Of a DNA stretch of 37,370 bases, positions 1 to 8,543 are shown one piece after another. The stretch lies in assembly GCA_016291135.1 (NCBI GenBank), contig JAEFAE010000027.1, forward strand, positions 1 to 37,370. The letters are read 5' to 3'. The notes below the pieces were generated by a model. It was not told the DNA's origin. It saw nothing but the letters and a program-made list of their open reading frames with translations, and ran no database searches. The translations under genes were made by a program, and so were the position numbers. How positions within the stretch are numbered: position 1 is the first letter of the stretch; each line of letters begins with the position of its first letter. Source of the stretch: Bacteroidales bacterium (GTDB taxonomy: Bacteria > Bacteroidota > Bacteroidia > Bacteroidales > F082).

Positions 1-1147
1 CGTCGAGCGGGTCCTGCAGGTTGACGGCACACAGGGCGTTCTCGATGACGGAGCCTTCCCGGAGCTCCAGGTATCCCTGCAGGTACCTGCCGTCCACCTG
101 CTGCTGGTGCGCCGTGCTGTCGCCCCACACCTCGATGCCTGGCCACCACTTACCGTTCATTCCCGTCATGGTTCCTCCGTCAAGAACGAGTCTAGCACTA
201 ACGGGGACGATAGTTCTGGCTTCGGGACTTGTTCGGATTTGTCCGGTGACAGTGACCACGGCGTTTGTATCGATGATAAAACCGTCGGATAGGGCCGTAC
301 CCGAGACGGTGGTGGTTGGAATGAGCAGGTCTATCTCCTTCGAAACGGAATAGTGATTATCGCAGGAGTAGGCAAAGGTAAAGGTTATTTTCGCCTTGGT
401 CGTCAGTTTGGGTAGCGCGGTTTTATAGGCGAGATTGGCTGTGCACCCTGTTCCCGAAGCAATTTGGAACATTTCGGCAGGCTCTACAGTCCATATACAC
501 GACGAAGGTGTGACGTCGTGATTGAACTGATAGGTTCCGGAACCATGGAAAACATCGGGGCCAGTGATCTGATTATTAATGATGCGGCGGTAATACTCAT
601 AATATAAATAGCCTTGATTGTATGATTGTGTCAAAAGGTACAAACTATCTTTGTGATGTTTGGCAAGAGGACCATCTCCCCATTTTGATATTACTGTATC
701 TTGGCTATAAACAACACTGGAATGAGGAGAATCCCATTGACTGGAATTGGTATATCGAAGAATCGCGATATCTCCCTTCTGAGGAGAAGAAACCATTGAA
801 AAGCCACCATAAGTCAAATCTTCTGTCCAATAGATATTGTAATTGTCGGAGCCCTGTATTATTCCAAAGGTATAACCGTGGCAATTGTATGTTTTTGTAG
901 GATCTTCAAGGATGATGTAATCAGGATGATCGTCCCAAAAATCACGATGAAGAAACGTTTTTTCTGCAAATGTCCACTCCCGGTCGGATCGAATTGTCAC
1001 CCACATATTAGAGTTGATTTCATGGTGTTCACCCGGATTAAAGGTATCACCAGAAAGGGTGCAATAATTTACAGGAATGCCTTCATATATTTGGGCGAAA
1101 CAAGTTCCGGACAAAAATAGAAGGATGATCAACAAAGTGTTCTTCAT
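1..1147 (-). CDS. Secreted papain-like (NlpC/P60/CHAP-type) Cys/His domain protein with beta-helix region, partial
   Basis: The frame is open from the ATG at 1147 to the left edge, giving 382 residues with the C-terminus missing. Residues 1-19 form a signal peptide ending in Phe-Ala-Gln. Residues 85-185 carry an Asn-Cys-His-Gly-Tyr motif (Cys89), a Gly-Asp-Ile segment (125-127), Pro-His-Ser-Ser-Val-Val (His142) and Ser-Lys-Trp-Gly (154-157) followed by a His pair (164-165). That spacing is typical of papain-like NlpC/P60 or CHAP-like hydrolases. Residues ~205-285 look like an Ig/PKD-like domain. From ~290 a beta-helix region begins with a Trp-Pro-Gly-Ile-Glu-Val-Trp-Gly motif, often seen in large T9SS substrates of Bacteroidales. 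The start lies 2 nt after the stop of the upstream lipoprotein gene, so the two are probably co-translated. The catalytic role is inferred from the motifs only; the substrate is unknown, and a C-terminal sorting domain may lie outside the window. Confidence 0.75.
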   Translation of the reverse strand, partial: MKNTLLIILLFLSGTCFAQIYEGIPVNYCTLSGDTFNPGEHHEINSNMWVTIRSDREWTFAEKTFLHRDFWDDHPDYIILEDPTKTYNCHGYTFGIIQGSDNYNIYWTEDLTYGGFSMVSSPQKGDIAILRYTNSSQWDSPHSSVVYSQDTVISKWGDGPLAKHHKDSLYLLTQSYNQGYLYYEYYRRIINNQITGPDVFHGSGTYQFNHDVTPSSCIWTVEPAEMFQIASGTGCTANLAYKTALPKLTTKAKITFTFAYSCDNHYSVSKEIDLLIPTTTVSGTALSDGFIIDTNAVVTVTGQIRTSPEARTIVPVSARLVLDGGTMTGMNGKWWPGIEVWGDSTAHQQQVDGRYLQGYLELREGSVIENALCAVNLQDPLD

Positions 1148-1149
1148 GG

Positions 1150-1962
1150 TTAATTCAGTTTAATTGCGTACTCGTAGTTTGTAATGGCTTTCTTTTCGCC
1201 ATTTTCGTCGATTCGGTATTGGCTTATTACATATCCATCCTCGTCGCATTCGCACACAAAATCACTGTCGTAGGCAAACCAATTTCGCCACAGAGGTTCT
1301 GTTAAATAAGGGTTGCCATAAAAATCGCCACTGCGAAGTAGATAAGGCATGGTGCTTTCTGGATGGATGGCATCTATATGAAAACCATTACATTCCCGTA
1401 CCAACTCGTCTGTTCTAACCGAATACACCGCCGTCACATTATCTCCATCCCATTGAAAGCGAGATCCACCCAACCCCTCATCCGTATCATAAACGGCACC
1501 GACAAGATGTCCCAGTTCATCGTATTGGTATAGCTGGGTGGACTGGAAAACGGAATTGAAATAATAATCTATTGAAGAAATCCTTCCATCACTATTAAGA
1601 TGACAAGTGTAGTCAGTAAACAACACCAGTGCCCATCCATCCATGGGTTTTGAAAGATGGACCTGGAAACTATCCACTCCGTAATACTCAAAGTCGAAGT
1701 CAATTTGATAAGGAGTGTTTTTTTTAGTGGTAATATGGAGGATGCGGGTAAAGTCATCATCCCATTGTATTAACCTTATGGCCGAAAGCGTGTCGGGCTC
1801 ATAGGGATGATATTCCCCGACAAGATATTTCTTTCCCGACAACGCTGTGCTGTCAGGCATTTCATTGTTATCAGTGGAATCAGGTTCTGGAACGGGGTCT
1901 GGCTTGCAAGCGAAAAGGAGGATGCTTAAACCGACACCAAGTAATAATAATAGTTTTTTCAT
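1150..1962 (-). CDS. Hypothetical lipoprotein, 270 aa
   Basis: The ATG at 1962 is chosen because it starts a clean lipoprotein signal: Met-Lys-Lys, a hydrophobic stretch, then the lipobox Leu-Phe-Ala-Cys (Cys19). A Pro/Asp/Glu-rich linker follows. Longer versions of the frame would start inside the upstream gene. The mature part has repeated aromatic beta-strand segments of the type Tyr-x-Tyr-Asp-x-x-Gly-His-Leu and Phe-Gln-Trp-Asp-Gly-Asp-Asn-Val. These resemble the YD/DUF4595-like lipoproteins common in Bacteroidales. No catalytic motif was seen. It lies 4 nt downstream of the 258-aa gene and 2 nt upstream of the papain-like gene, so the three probably form one transcript. It is likely anchored in the outer membrane; its function is unknown. 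Confidence 0.75.
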   Translation of the reverse strand: MKKLLLLLGVGLSILLFACKPDPVPEPDSTDNNEMPDSTALSGKKYLVGEYHPYEPDTLSAIRLIQWDDDFTRILHITTKKNTPYQIDFDFEYYGVDSFQVHLSKPMDGWALVLFTDYTCHLNSDGRISSIDYYFNSVFQSTQLYQYDELGHLVGAVYDTDEGLGGSRFQWDGDNVTAVYSVRTDELVRECNGFHIDAIHPESTMPYLLRSGDFYGNPYLTEPLWRNWFAYDSDFVCECDEDGYVISQYRIDENGEKKAITNYEYAIKLN

Positions 1963-1966
1963 ATCT

Positions 1967-2743
1967 CTAATCGTTTGTTGAATTACTCTTGAACAACTCT
2001 CTAGCCTTGTCAAACAAATACAGGAGATCTGTATTGTTGATGATATTCTTCCCTTGTAAGAAAGAGTCAAGCGTGTTCCTTTGGGAATCGGTCAAAAAGC
2101 CGCACTGTTGGAAACAACGGCCTATGGCGAGTGCGGTGATCGGGAGGGACACGGAGCTGAAAATGCTTGAATAGAGGCTTTTTTGATCCATTTTTTGAAC
2201 TAATAGATATGCGATCTGTTCACTTTGACTCGGCGAAGCCAATACGGCTGCATCTGTAAACAAATACTCCATCAATTGAAAGTCGAAGGAAAGACGACCT
2301 TTCTCATAGTCAACTGTCATCTGTTCAACTAATGATACTTCTCTGCTATTATATAATTCGATAAGACATTGAACGAAGTCAGGACGACTGAGTAACACCG
2401 AATATCCGTTAAATTGATTCTTGATTTGCGCATAACCCATCAAATGGTCATCAAAGGCAATGATATCAATGTTGAATGGATAATATAAGCACGTTTCCAA
2501 CAACCTTGTTGTTGACATTTGGTTCAGTGTGTCTGAGGGCACTTGAAGTGACTCCACCCTTTGTGCGTAACCTAATTGCTTCCACTCGTTGGTACCAGGA
2601 ACAATGGGGAATTGATATCCATGATAGGCGATAACACCACTTTTATAGGGCTGGAATGATTGTGCTTTTGCCGCTCCTGTCTCGAGCAAGAAGGTAAACG
2701 TCGTAAGGAGAATCATGATGGAAGTGGTGATTAGGTGTTTCAT
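1967..2743 (-). CDS. Hypothetical exported protein, 258 aa
   Basis: The start at 2743 gives a signal peptide of about 29 residues (Met-Lys-His, a long hydrophobic run, then Ala-Lys-Ala-Gln). The frame extends upstream into the PSP1 gene, but that part is a shadow. The mature protein is mixed alpha/beta without a recognisable motif, and its C-terminal half is helical and rich in Leu and Gln. I do not recognise the family. It is the first gene of a tight three-gene set (spacings 4 and 2 nt) ending with a secreted papain-like protein. It begins 53 nt after the PSP1 gene stop with no evident terminator, so read-through from the PSP1 promoter is possible. Confidence 0.65.
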   Translation of the reverse strand: MKHLITTSIMILLTTFTFLLETGAAKAQSFQPYKSGVIAYHGYQFPIVPGTNEWKQLGYAQRVESLQVPSDTLNQMSTTRLLETCLYYPFNIDIIAFDDHLMGYAQIKNQFNGYSVLLSRPDFVQCLIELYNSREVSLVEQMTVDYEKGRLSFDFQLMEYLFTDAAVLASPSQSEQIAYLLVQKMDQKSLYSSIFSSVSLPITALAIGRCFQQCGFLTDSQRNTLDSFLQGKNIINNTDLLYLFDKARELFKSNSTND

Positions 2744-2796
2744 ACAGTTTTCGTTATTGTTTATTGTTCTTGTTTTTTGATAAGTTCGATTCTTTT

Positions 2797-3936
2797 TTAA
2801 TTTCTGACTTCCAGTTTCTTCAGGTCGCCTTCGCTGTAGCCTTCGTTGGTGTTGGTATGCTGTTCCATGGTGATGGCGTAGTCTTCCAGCTTCTCGGGCT
2901 TTTCGCCCTTTTTGTTCTTTTCGATGATCTCCTTCACCTTGTCGACCGGGATGGCCATGATGTTGTTTCGGTCGGTCGTGTAGGAATACCACATGATGCC
3001 CTTAAAGACGTCGTTCTTCTGGTGCACCGCATCGCCGTTCTTGAACTTGAGCGAGATGTTGGAATCGGGGAATTCCTTGAGGGCCTCCACGTAGGCGTCG
3101 TACTCGTAGTTGAGGCAGCACTTCAGCTTGCCGCATTGTCCCGCCAGCTTTTGTGGGTTGGGCGAGAGCTGCTGCACGCGGGCCACCGTGGTGGTCACCG
3201 ACTGGAACTCGCTGATCCATGAGGCACAGCACAGCTCGCGACCGCACGACCCGAGGCCGCCCAGCTTGGCCGACTCCTGACGCACGCCGATCTGGCGCAT
3301 CTCCACCCGCACATGGAACTCCTCGGCCAGTTTCTTGATCAGCTCGCGGAAGTCCACGCGCCCGTCAGCCGTATAGTAGAAGATTGCCTTGGTCTTGTCG
3401 CCCTGGTATTCGATGTCGTTGAGCTTCATCTCCAGCCCGAGGTTCTCCGCGATGGTGCGGGTGCGATACAACGTGCTGTCTTCCAAGGCGATGGCAGAGA
3501 GCCACTTCTCCACGTCGTTCTGGCGGGCCCGACGGTACACTTTCTTCATCTCTTCCAGCGGGGTGCGATAGCGCTTGCGCTTCATCTGGCGTACCGCCAG
3601 CGCTCCGGTCAGGGTGACGATGCCGATGTCGTGTCCGATGGCGGCCTCGACGGCCACCAGCTCGCCCTCGTGCAACTCGAGCTCGGCCGGGTAGGTATAG
3701 AAATCCTTGTGGTCGTTCTTGAACCGGACCTCGGCGATGAGCGGGGTCCCTTCGGGCGTCTCGCCCTCGAAGTCCTTCATCCAGTTGAACTCGTTCATCT
3801 TGCATCCCCTGGGGTTCAGCACCGTCTGTCCGGGGGTGTATTCGCCGCGCATCTTGCAGCATCCCCGGTTAAAGACGGGATCCTTCAAACTGGGTTTGGG
3901 TTCGTTTCCGTAGGTATGATATTGTTCTTCAGACAT
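2797..3936 (-). CDS. PSP1 domain protein (RicT/YaaT-like), 379 aa
   Basis: This is a PSP1 superfamily protein. In Bacillus subtilis the family member RicT (YaaT) forms a complex with RicA and RicF that binds iron-sulfur clusters and affects RNase Y and mRNA maturation; the Bacteroidota role is less clear. Three Cys clusters are visible: Cys26/27 plus Cys45 near the N-terminus, Cys231/236/237, and Cys268/273/274. The last two bracket the signature region containing Ser-Pro-Asn-Pro-Gln-Lys-Leu-Ala-Gly. The Met at 3936 is chosen because upstream codons lie beyond a good -7 box (3972-3979) and overlap the divergent lipoprotein gene. The C-terminus (~330-379) is Lys/Glu-rich and likely disordered. 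The family assignment is firm; the cluster-binding role is inferred from the conserved Cys residues. Confidence 0.9.
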   Translation of the reverse strand: MSEEQYHTYGNEPKPSLKDPVFNRGCCKMRGEYTPGQTVLNPRGCKMNEFNWMKDFEGETPEGTPLIAEVRFKNDHKDFYTYPAELELHEGELVAVEAAIGHDIGIVTLTGALAVRQMKRKRYRTPLEEMKKVYRRARQNDVEKWLSAIALEDSTLYRTRTIAENLGLEMKLNDIEYQGDKTKAIFYYTADGRVDFRELIKKLAEEFHVRVEMRQIGVRQESAKLGGLGSCGRELCCASWISEFQSVTTTVARVQQLSPNPQKLAGQCGKLKCCLNYEYDAYVEALKEFPDSNISLKFKNGDAVHQKNDVFKGIMWYSYTTDRNNIMAIPVDKVKEIIEKNKKGEKPEKLEDYAITMEQHTNTNEGYSEGDLKKLEVRN

Positions 3937-3971
3937 TTTCTGTATTTGTTTAAAATTGAGATTAAAACTTG

Positions 3972-3979
3972 CAAAGATA
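3972..3979 (-). promoter_or_regulatory. -7 box for the PSP1 gene
   Basis: TATCTTTG on the minus strand, a perfect match to the Bacteroidota -7 consensus TAnnTTTG, 36 nt upstream of the PSP1 start. No clear TTG is seen 19 nt upstream. It lies in the 97-nt gap between the divergent PSP1 and lipoprotein genes. Confidence 0.65.
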
Positions 3980-4033
3980 GGAATAATCTTGAAAAAAATT
4001 CGTTTCTTTGTACCAGAAAAATAACGTCCGACC

Positions 4034-4780
4034 ATGAAACTGTTTGCAATCGTGCTCCTGTGTGTTGTCGCAACGGCCTTCCAAGGCTGTGGCGACCGTC
4101 CGAAACCGGCAGACGCCCAGCAAGGTGCTGATTCCCGTACGGAGACGGTGACTGACAACCCCCGTTCTACTGCGGGCATGCAGCTGAAAGGCCCCGTCAA
4201 GACGATGACGAAACATGTCTATACCGCCAACCTCTGGATGGAGACCCTATATGAGTTTGCCGAGGACGGCCATCTGACCACGATCGTTGAGGACCTGTCG
4301 AGCTGCGGCGACCAGCGCACCGTCCGTTTCGACGAGAAGGGTGCCGTGGTGGACACCACCTATCATCTGGAAGGGTGTTACGACCCTGACGATGCGGTGG
4401 AACTTGAGCCCGAGGCTCCGCAACGCTATACGGGCGAGTATTCCGAGGTCACCGACGACTACCTGATTGGCGCCTGGTTCAACGACCAGGGCTGCATGAC
4501 GCGTTACCACCTCAACAACGGCAAGGACTCGTTGACGATGGACTTCGTTTACGATGCGGACCAGACCACCCTGACGAGGATCTCCTACGACTTGGTGCGC
4601 GAGGACGGTGCCACTTCACGTGTTTTTGTCTTCCCCCAGTGCGACGAGTATGGCAATCCGCTCCAATGGGCTGTGTCCGCTCCGAGGGAGCCTTTCCCGG
4701 CCGAGGTGGTCGACATGGTCGAAGAATTCATTCCCGCACTTTTTGTGGAAGTCGCTTCCTATTCCTATTATAAACAATAA
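4034..4780 (+). CDS. Hypothetical lipoprotein, 248 aa
   Basis: The signal starts Met-Lys-Leu-Phe, with a hydrophobic core and the lipobox Phe-Gln-Gly-Cys (Cys19), followed by a polar linker. The mature part has repeated beta-type segments (Tyr-Glu-Phe-Ala-Glu-Asp-Gly, Arg-Phe-Asp-Glu-Lys-Gly, Val-Tyr-Asp-Ala-Asp), reminiscent of YD-repeat/DUF4595-like lipoproteins. It is divergent from the PSP1 gene and lies 46 nt upstream of lemA in the same direction. No enzymatic motif is seen. Likely membrane-anchored in the periplasm or outer membrane; function unknown. Confidence 0.75.
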   Translation: MKLFAIVLLCVVATAFQGCGDRPKPADAQQGADSRTETVTDNPRSTAGMQLKGPVKTMTKHVYTANLWMETLYEFAEDGHLTTIVEDLSSCGDQRTVRFDEKGAVVDTTYHLEGCYDPDDAVELEPEAPQRYTGEYSEVTDDYLIGAWFNDQGCMTRYHLNNGKDSLTMDFVYDADQTTLTRISYDLVREDGATSRVFVFPQCDEYGNPLQWAVSAPREPFPAEVVDMVEEFIPALFVEVASYSYYKQ

Positions 4781-4826
4781 CCTATAGAAAAAGAATTATC
4801 AATAACAAATCAAAAGCATTCATACC

Positions 4827-5429
4827 ATGAAAAAACTAGGTGGACTTATCGTAGTGTTAGTGGTCCTCGGCCTTTTGGTGCTGTGGGGGATCCGTGTTTA
4901 CAACAATCTTGTCTCCAAGCAGGAGACGGTGGAGCAGGCGGTGGGCGACATCAACGCCGCTTATCAGAAGCGTGCCGACCAGATCCCGAACGTGGCGGCT
5001 ACGGCCAAGCAGTATTCCGACTATGAGGGCGAGGCCTTCCAGAACATCGTCGAAGCCCGTGCCAAGGCTACCTCGACCAACCTCGACATGTCCAACATGA
5101 GCGAGCAGCAGATGGCCAACTTCCAGAAGACCCAAGACGAACTCATGAAGACCATGCGGGCCAACCTCAACGTCATCGTGGAGCAGTATCCCGACCTCAA
5201 GGCCAACACCCTCTACCTGAATCTCCAGGAGAGCATCGAGAGCTGCGAGAACCAGATCGCCAACGCGCGTCGCAACTTCAATGAGAAGGCCCAGGATTTC
5301 AACCAGTACCTGCGCCGCTTCCCGAACAACATCATCGCTGGCTTCGGACACTTCGACAAGATGCCTTACTTTGAGGCTTCCGAAGGCGCCGAGACCGCTC
5401 CGAACGTAAAGGAGCTGTTCAACGAATAA
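4827..5429 (+). CDS. lemA: LemA family protein, 200 aa
   Basis: One N-terminal transmembrane helix (residues ~5-24) is followed by a long helical domain. The LemA hallmarks are Tyr-Asn-x-Leu-Val directly after the membrane segment, then Glu-x-Val-x-Gln-Ala and the Arg-x-Asp-x-Ile-Pro-Asn-Val segment. The C-terminal half has the Ala-Arg-Arg-x-Phe-Asn and Asn-x-x-x-Arg-Phe-Pro-x-Asn-Ile pattern and ends with a Phe-Glu motif. Length is normal for the family. LemA proteins are membrane-anchored helical-bundle proteins of uncertain function, often encoded near membrane metalloproteases or TPM-domain proteins. Here the neighbour is a pair of zinc metallopeptidase genes, convergent with a 2-nt gap. 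Confidence 0.92.
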   Translation: MKKLGGLIVVLVVLGLLVLWGIRVYNNLVSKQETVEQAVGDINAAYQKRADQIPNVAATAKQYSDYEGEAFQNIVEARAKATSTNLDMSNMSEQQMANFQKTQDELMKTMRANLNVIVEQYPDLKANTLYLNLQESIESCENQIANARRNFNEKAQDFNQYLRRFPNNIIAGFGHFDKMPYFEASEGAETAPNVKELFNE

Positions 5430-5431
5430 CG

Positions 5432-6295
5432 TTATAGATCTTCGTAACGGGGCGAATAGGTGTCGCCCTGTTTGATGTCACCCGTGGTGTATCCTTTCTT
5501 GAACCAGCGCAACCGTTGGTCGCCACGGCCGTGCTGGAAGGTCTCCGGGGTGACATAGCCTTTCCCTTTCTGTTGCAGGTAGTCGTCGCCGGCCCGCTCG
5601 GTGGCTAGCAGCGCCAGTTCGATGTCGCCGTCTTCCAGCGACCCGAAGCGCGCGTTTTCGTGGTGTGCCCAGAGCCCCGAGTAGAAGTCGGCTTGCAGCT
5701 CCACCCGCACGCTGGCCTGGCGGTACTGGGTCGACTCCGCGCCGTATTTGTACCGCTTGTAGTTCATGTCGTCCATCTCTTCCAGCAGGAACTGCACATG
5801 ATGTCCCACCTCGTGACCGATGACGTAGGCGAGGGGGAACTCGCAGTTTTCCTTTCCCAGACGGTCCTGCAACCGCCCGAAGTACTCCAGGTCGAGATAC
5901 AGCGTGCCGTCCATCGGGCAGTAGAACGGGCCGATGACCCTGGCGTTCTCGAAGCCGCAACCGGTGGTGACGGTGTCGCTATAGACCACCATGTCGACCG
6001 GACGGTAGTGTCGGCCCATCTTTTGGAACTCCTCGGTCCAGAAGTCCTCGGTGCTGGCCAGCACCTGGCTGCAGAACTTCACCAGCTCCTCCTGTTTCTT
6101 CTCGGTGGTGTAGCTGCTGGCGGTGCTCTGCACGGTCTCCACCATGGAGCCGAGGTCGGGGGCCTGGCCGCTGAGGATCCAGCCCAGGATGGCGATCACG
6201 ACGCCGCCGATGCCGATGCCGGCCGCCTTGCCGACGTTGGCTTTCTTGCGGCGGTCTTCGAAGTTGGCGCTCTCACGCCGGCCGTCCATCTTCAT
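5432..6295 (-). CDS. Neutral zinc metallopeptidase, YpfJ family, copy 1 (287 aa)
   Basis: Members of this family (putative neutral zinc metallopeptidase, PF04228) have one N-terminal membrane helix and an extracytoplasmic zincin domain. The N-terminus has the usual Met-Asp-Gly-Arg-Arg-Glu-Ser start followed by a TM helix at ~24-42. The active-site motif His-Glu-Val-Gly-His-His is at 161-166 (His161, Glu162, His165). The family's Cys-Gly and Gly-Pro-Phe-Tyr-Cys segments lie near 113-126, and Glu-Leu-Gln-Ala-Asp follows the zinc helix. It starts 23 nt after the stop of a paralogue, so both are probably in one transcript. The substrate is unknown. Confidence 0.92.
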   Translation of the reverse strand: MKMDGRRESANFEDRRKKANVGKAAGIGIGGVVIAILGWILSGQAPDLGSMVETVQSTASSYTTEKKQEELVKFCSQVLASTEDFWTEEFQKMGRHYRPVDMVVYSDTVTTGCGFENARVIGPFYCPMDGTLYLDLEYFGRLQDRLGKENCEFPLAYVIGHEVGHHVQFLLEEMDDMNYKRYKYGAESTQYRQASVRVELQADFYSGLWAHHENARFGSLEDGDIELALLATERAGDDYLQQKGKGYVTPETFQHGRGDQRLRWFKKGYTTGDIKQGDTYSPRYEDL

Positions 6296-6318
6296 GGCAA
6301 TTCGCTGTTAGGAGGTGG

Positions 6319-7191
6319 TTACAGGGTGTTGTAGGCAGGGGAGAAGGTGTCGCCCTGTTGGATGTCGCCGGTGCGGATGCCCTTCTTGAGCCACTTGGAA
6401 CGCTGGGCCGAGGTGCCGTGGTTGAAGGTCTCCGGCATGGTGCGTCCGTAGGCCTGTTTCTGCAGGTAGTCGTCGCCGATCTTGGCCGCAGCGTTGAGGG
6501 CCTCGTCGATGTCGCCGTCTTCCAGCGAGCCGAACATCTTGTTGTCGTGGTAGGCCCACACGCCGGCGAAGAAGTCGGCTTGCAGCTCCAGACGCACGCT
6601 GGTCTGGTTGTATCCGCTGCTGTTCTTGCCGTACCGGGCCATCTGCTGGTGCGCCTGGTCGAGGATGCCCAGCTGGTTCTGCACGTGGTGACCCACCTCA
6701 TGCGCGATGACGTAAGCGTAGGCGAAGTCGCCATCGGCTCCGATCTGACGCTTCATGCTCTTGAAGAACTCCAGGTCGAGGTATACCGTCTGGTCGGCCG
6801 AGCAATAGAACGGTCCGCTATCGGAGGTGGCGTTGCCGCAGCCCGAACTGACCGCGCCCGAAAAGATCACCATCTTGGGCGGCTGATAGGTACGTCCCAG
6901 TTTTCTGAATTCCTGTGTCCACACGTCTTCGGTGCCGGCGAGGATCTGCTTGCAGAACTGCATCAGCTCCTGGTCCACCTGGCTGTAGTCCTGGCCGTCG
7001 GTGTATTCGGTGTTGCCCCCCGAGGGGGCCATCTGCTGCAGCATGCCTGGGTCGGGTGCCCGGCCGGTGAGCAGGTAAATGAGTCCAACAATGATGATGC
7101 CGCCCAGCCCGATGCCGCCAGCCTTGGCGACCGTGCCTTTTCCACGGCGGTCTTCCACGTTTGTGCTTTCTCTACGTCCGTCTAGTCTCAT
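6319..7191 (-). CDS. Neutral zinc metallopeptidase, YpfJ family, copy 2 (290 aa)
   Basis: A paralogue of the downstream gene with the same order of parts: a basic Met-Arg-Leu-Asp-Gly-Arg-Arg N-terminus, a TM helix at ~24-42, a Pro/Gly/Ser linker, and a zincin domain with His-Glu-Val-Gly-His-His at 164-169 and Glu-Leu-Gln-Ala-Asp further on. The two proteins are alike along their whole length, which points to an old tandem duplication; the linker after the TM helix differs most. All catalytic residues are intact in both. A divergent promoter region separates it from the TMEM43-like gene. Confidence 0.92.
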   Translation of the reverse strand: MRLDGRRESTNVEDRRGKGTVAKAGGIGLGGIIIVGLIYLLTGRAPDPGMLQQMAPSGGNTEYTDGQDYSQVDQELMQFCKQILAGTEDVWTQEFRKLGRTYQPPKMVIFSGAVSSGCGNATSDSGPFYCSADQTVYLDLEFFKSMKRQIGADGDFAYAYVIAHEVGHHVQNQLGILDQAHQQMARYGKNSSGYNQTSVRLELQADFFAGVWAYHDNKMFGSLEDGDIDEALNAAAKIGDDYLQKQAYGRTMPETFNHGTSAQRSKWLKKGIRTGDIQQGDTFSPAYNTL

Positions 7192-7219
7192 GGTACTTGA
7201 TAATTTAGTGATTTGCCTA

Positions 7220-7268
7220 CAAAAATAAAAAAAATTCGGGGAACCAATAAAGATATGTGTTATTTTTG
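7220..7268. promoter_or_regulatory. Divergent promoter region, metallopeptidases / TMEM43-like gene
   Basis: Two -7 boxes face apart. TATTTTTG on the minus strand at 7220-7227 has a TTG about 17 nt upstream and serves the metallopeptidase pair. TATTTTTG on the plus strand at 7261-7268 serves the TMEM43-like gene 37 nt downstream. Both fit TAnnTTTG; the -33 elements are weak. Confidence 0.5.
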
Positions 7269-7304
7269 CTATTCATACAAATCCTTTAAAACACCGCTTT
7301 TATT

Positions 7305-8531
7305 ATGGCTTATCAAGAAGTAAAAAGGACCTCCTACGGCAAGAACGTGGGGAACTCTTTCAAAGGCATTTTCACGGGATTGATCCTGGTGATCGTGGCC
7401 ACCATTTTGATTTTCTGGAACGAGAACCGCGCCATCAAGACCTACAAGGCCATCGGACGCGCCCAGGACGCCTGTGTGGAGATGCCCGACATCAACACCG
7501 TGTCGCCCGAGTTCGAGGGCAAGACCGTCCACTGCACCGGCATCGCCTCCACCGCCGAGACCGTCGAAGACCCGCTCTTCGGCATCAGCGAGAACGCCCT
7601 CTGCCTCTCCCGCAAGGTGGAATACTACCAGTGGGTGGAGCACTCCGAGACCAAGACCAAGGAGAAGTTGGGCGGCGCCACCGAGGAGACGACCACCTAC
7701 ACCTATGAGAAGAAGTGGGTGTCGTCGCCCCAGGCCAGTTCCAATTTCAAGGATCCGAAATACCAGAACAGCAACTTCGTGTATCAGGTCATCGAGGAGA
7801 AGGACTTCACGCCCGAGCACGTGGGCTTCGGCGCCTATCAGCTGCCCAACTTCATCTTACGCTCCATCCGTGGCGACGAACCTGCCGTGGTGAAGATGGA
7901 CCAGGCCACCCACGACGAGTGGAACAACGCCGTCAAGCGCCAGCTTGGCCTGAGCGAGGATATCGAGGCCGACTATGTCTTTACCCGCGACAACATGGTC
8001 TATCTGGGTGCTTCGATGGACCGTCCCGATGTGGGCGATGTGCGCGTCACCTTCATCTACGTTCCCAACAACCAGCAGATCTCGCTGATTGCCAACGTCA
8101 CGGGCAATACCTTTGAACAATATGTCGACCTGAAGAACGGCAAGAAAGTGTCGTCGGTCCAGATGGGCGTGGTGTCGGCCGAGCAGATGTTCGAGAACCT
8201 GAAGCAAGGCAACAAGACCCTTACCTGGATCGTCCGGCTGGTGATCCTGCTGGTCATCATCGTCGGCTTCCGCAAGATCTTCGGTTTTGCACCGACCCTC
8301 CTCAAGGTGCTCCCGTTCCTCGGCAAGGGCGTGGGCTACATCGTGGGCTTCGCCTGCACCATCCTCGGCATTGTCTGGACCTGCGTGTTCACCGCCATCG
8401 CCTGGATTGCCGTGCGACCCGTCCTCGGCATCAGCCTGTTGGTCGTCGCCGTCGCCCTGATCGTGTGGCTGGTCCGACGCAGCAAGCAAAAGCAATCCAC
8501 CGACCTCGAAACGGCCGGCAACGAATCCTAA
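7305..8531 (+). CDS. TMEM43-like membrane protein, 408 aa
   Basis: This matches the TMEM43/LUMA family (PF07787) in topology and motifs. One N-terminal transmembrane helix (~22-40) is followed by an Asn-Glu-Asn-Arg motif, then a large extracytoplasmic part containing the Glu-Tyr-Tyr-Gln-Trp-Val-Glu and Tyr-Glu-Lys-Lys-Trp strands typical of the family. A C-terminal block of about four helices lies at ~305-395, ending in a basic tail. Bacterial members are poorly characterised; the human protein sits in the nuclear envelope and ER. A 64-residue gene follows after 12 nt and is likely co-transcribed. Confidence 0.85.
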   Translation: MAYQEVKRTSYGKNVGNSFKGIFTGLILVIVATILIFWNENRAIKTYKAIGRAQDACVEMPDINTVSPEFEGKTVHCTGIASTAETVEDPLFGISENALCLSRKVEYYQWVEHSETKTKEKLGGATEETTTYTYEKKWVSSPQASSNFKDPKYQNSNFVYQVIEEKDFTPEHVGFGAYQLPNFILRSIRGDEPAVVKMDQATHDEWNNAVKRQLGLSEDIEADYVFTRDNMVYLGASMDRPDVGDVRVTFIYVPNNQQISLIANVTGNTFEQYVDLKNGKKVSSVQMGVVSAEQMFENLKQGNKTLTWIVRLVILLVIIVGFRKIFGFAPTLLKVLPFLGKGVGYIVGFACTILGIVWTCVFTAIAWIAVRPVLGISLLVVAVALIVWLVRRSKQKQSTDLETAGNES

Positions 8532-8543
8532 AACACCATCAAC

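Noticed and set aside
3313..4131. Long plus-strand open frames opposite the PSP1 gene
   Set aside because: They are antisense shadows of a GC-rich gene with clear family motifs; they have no start signals or family features of their own.
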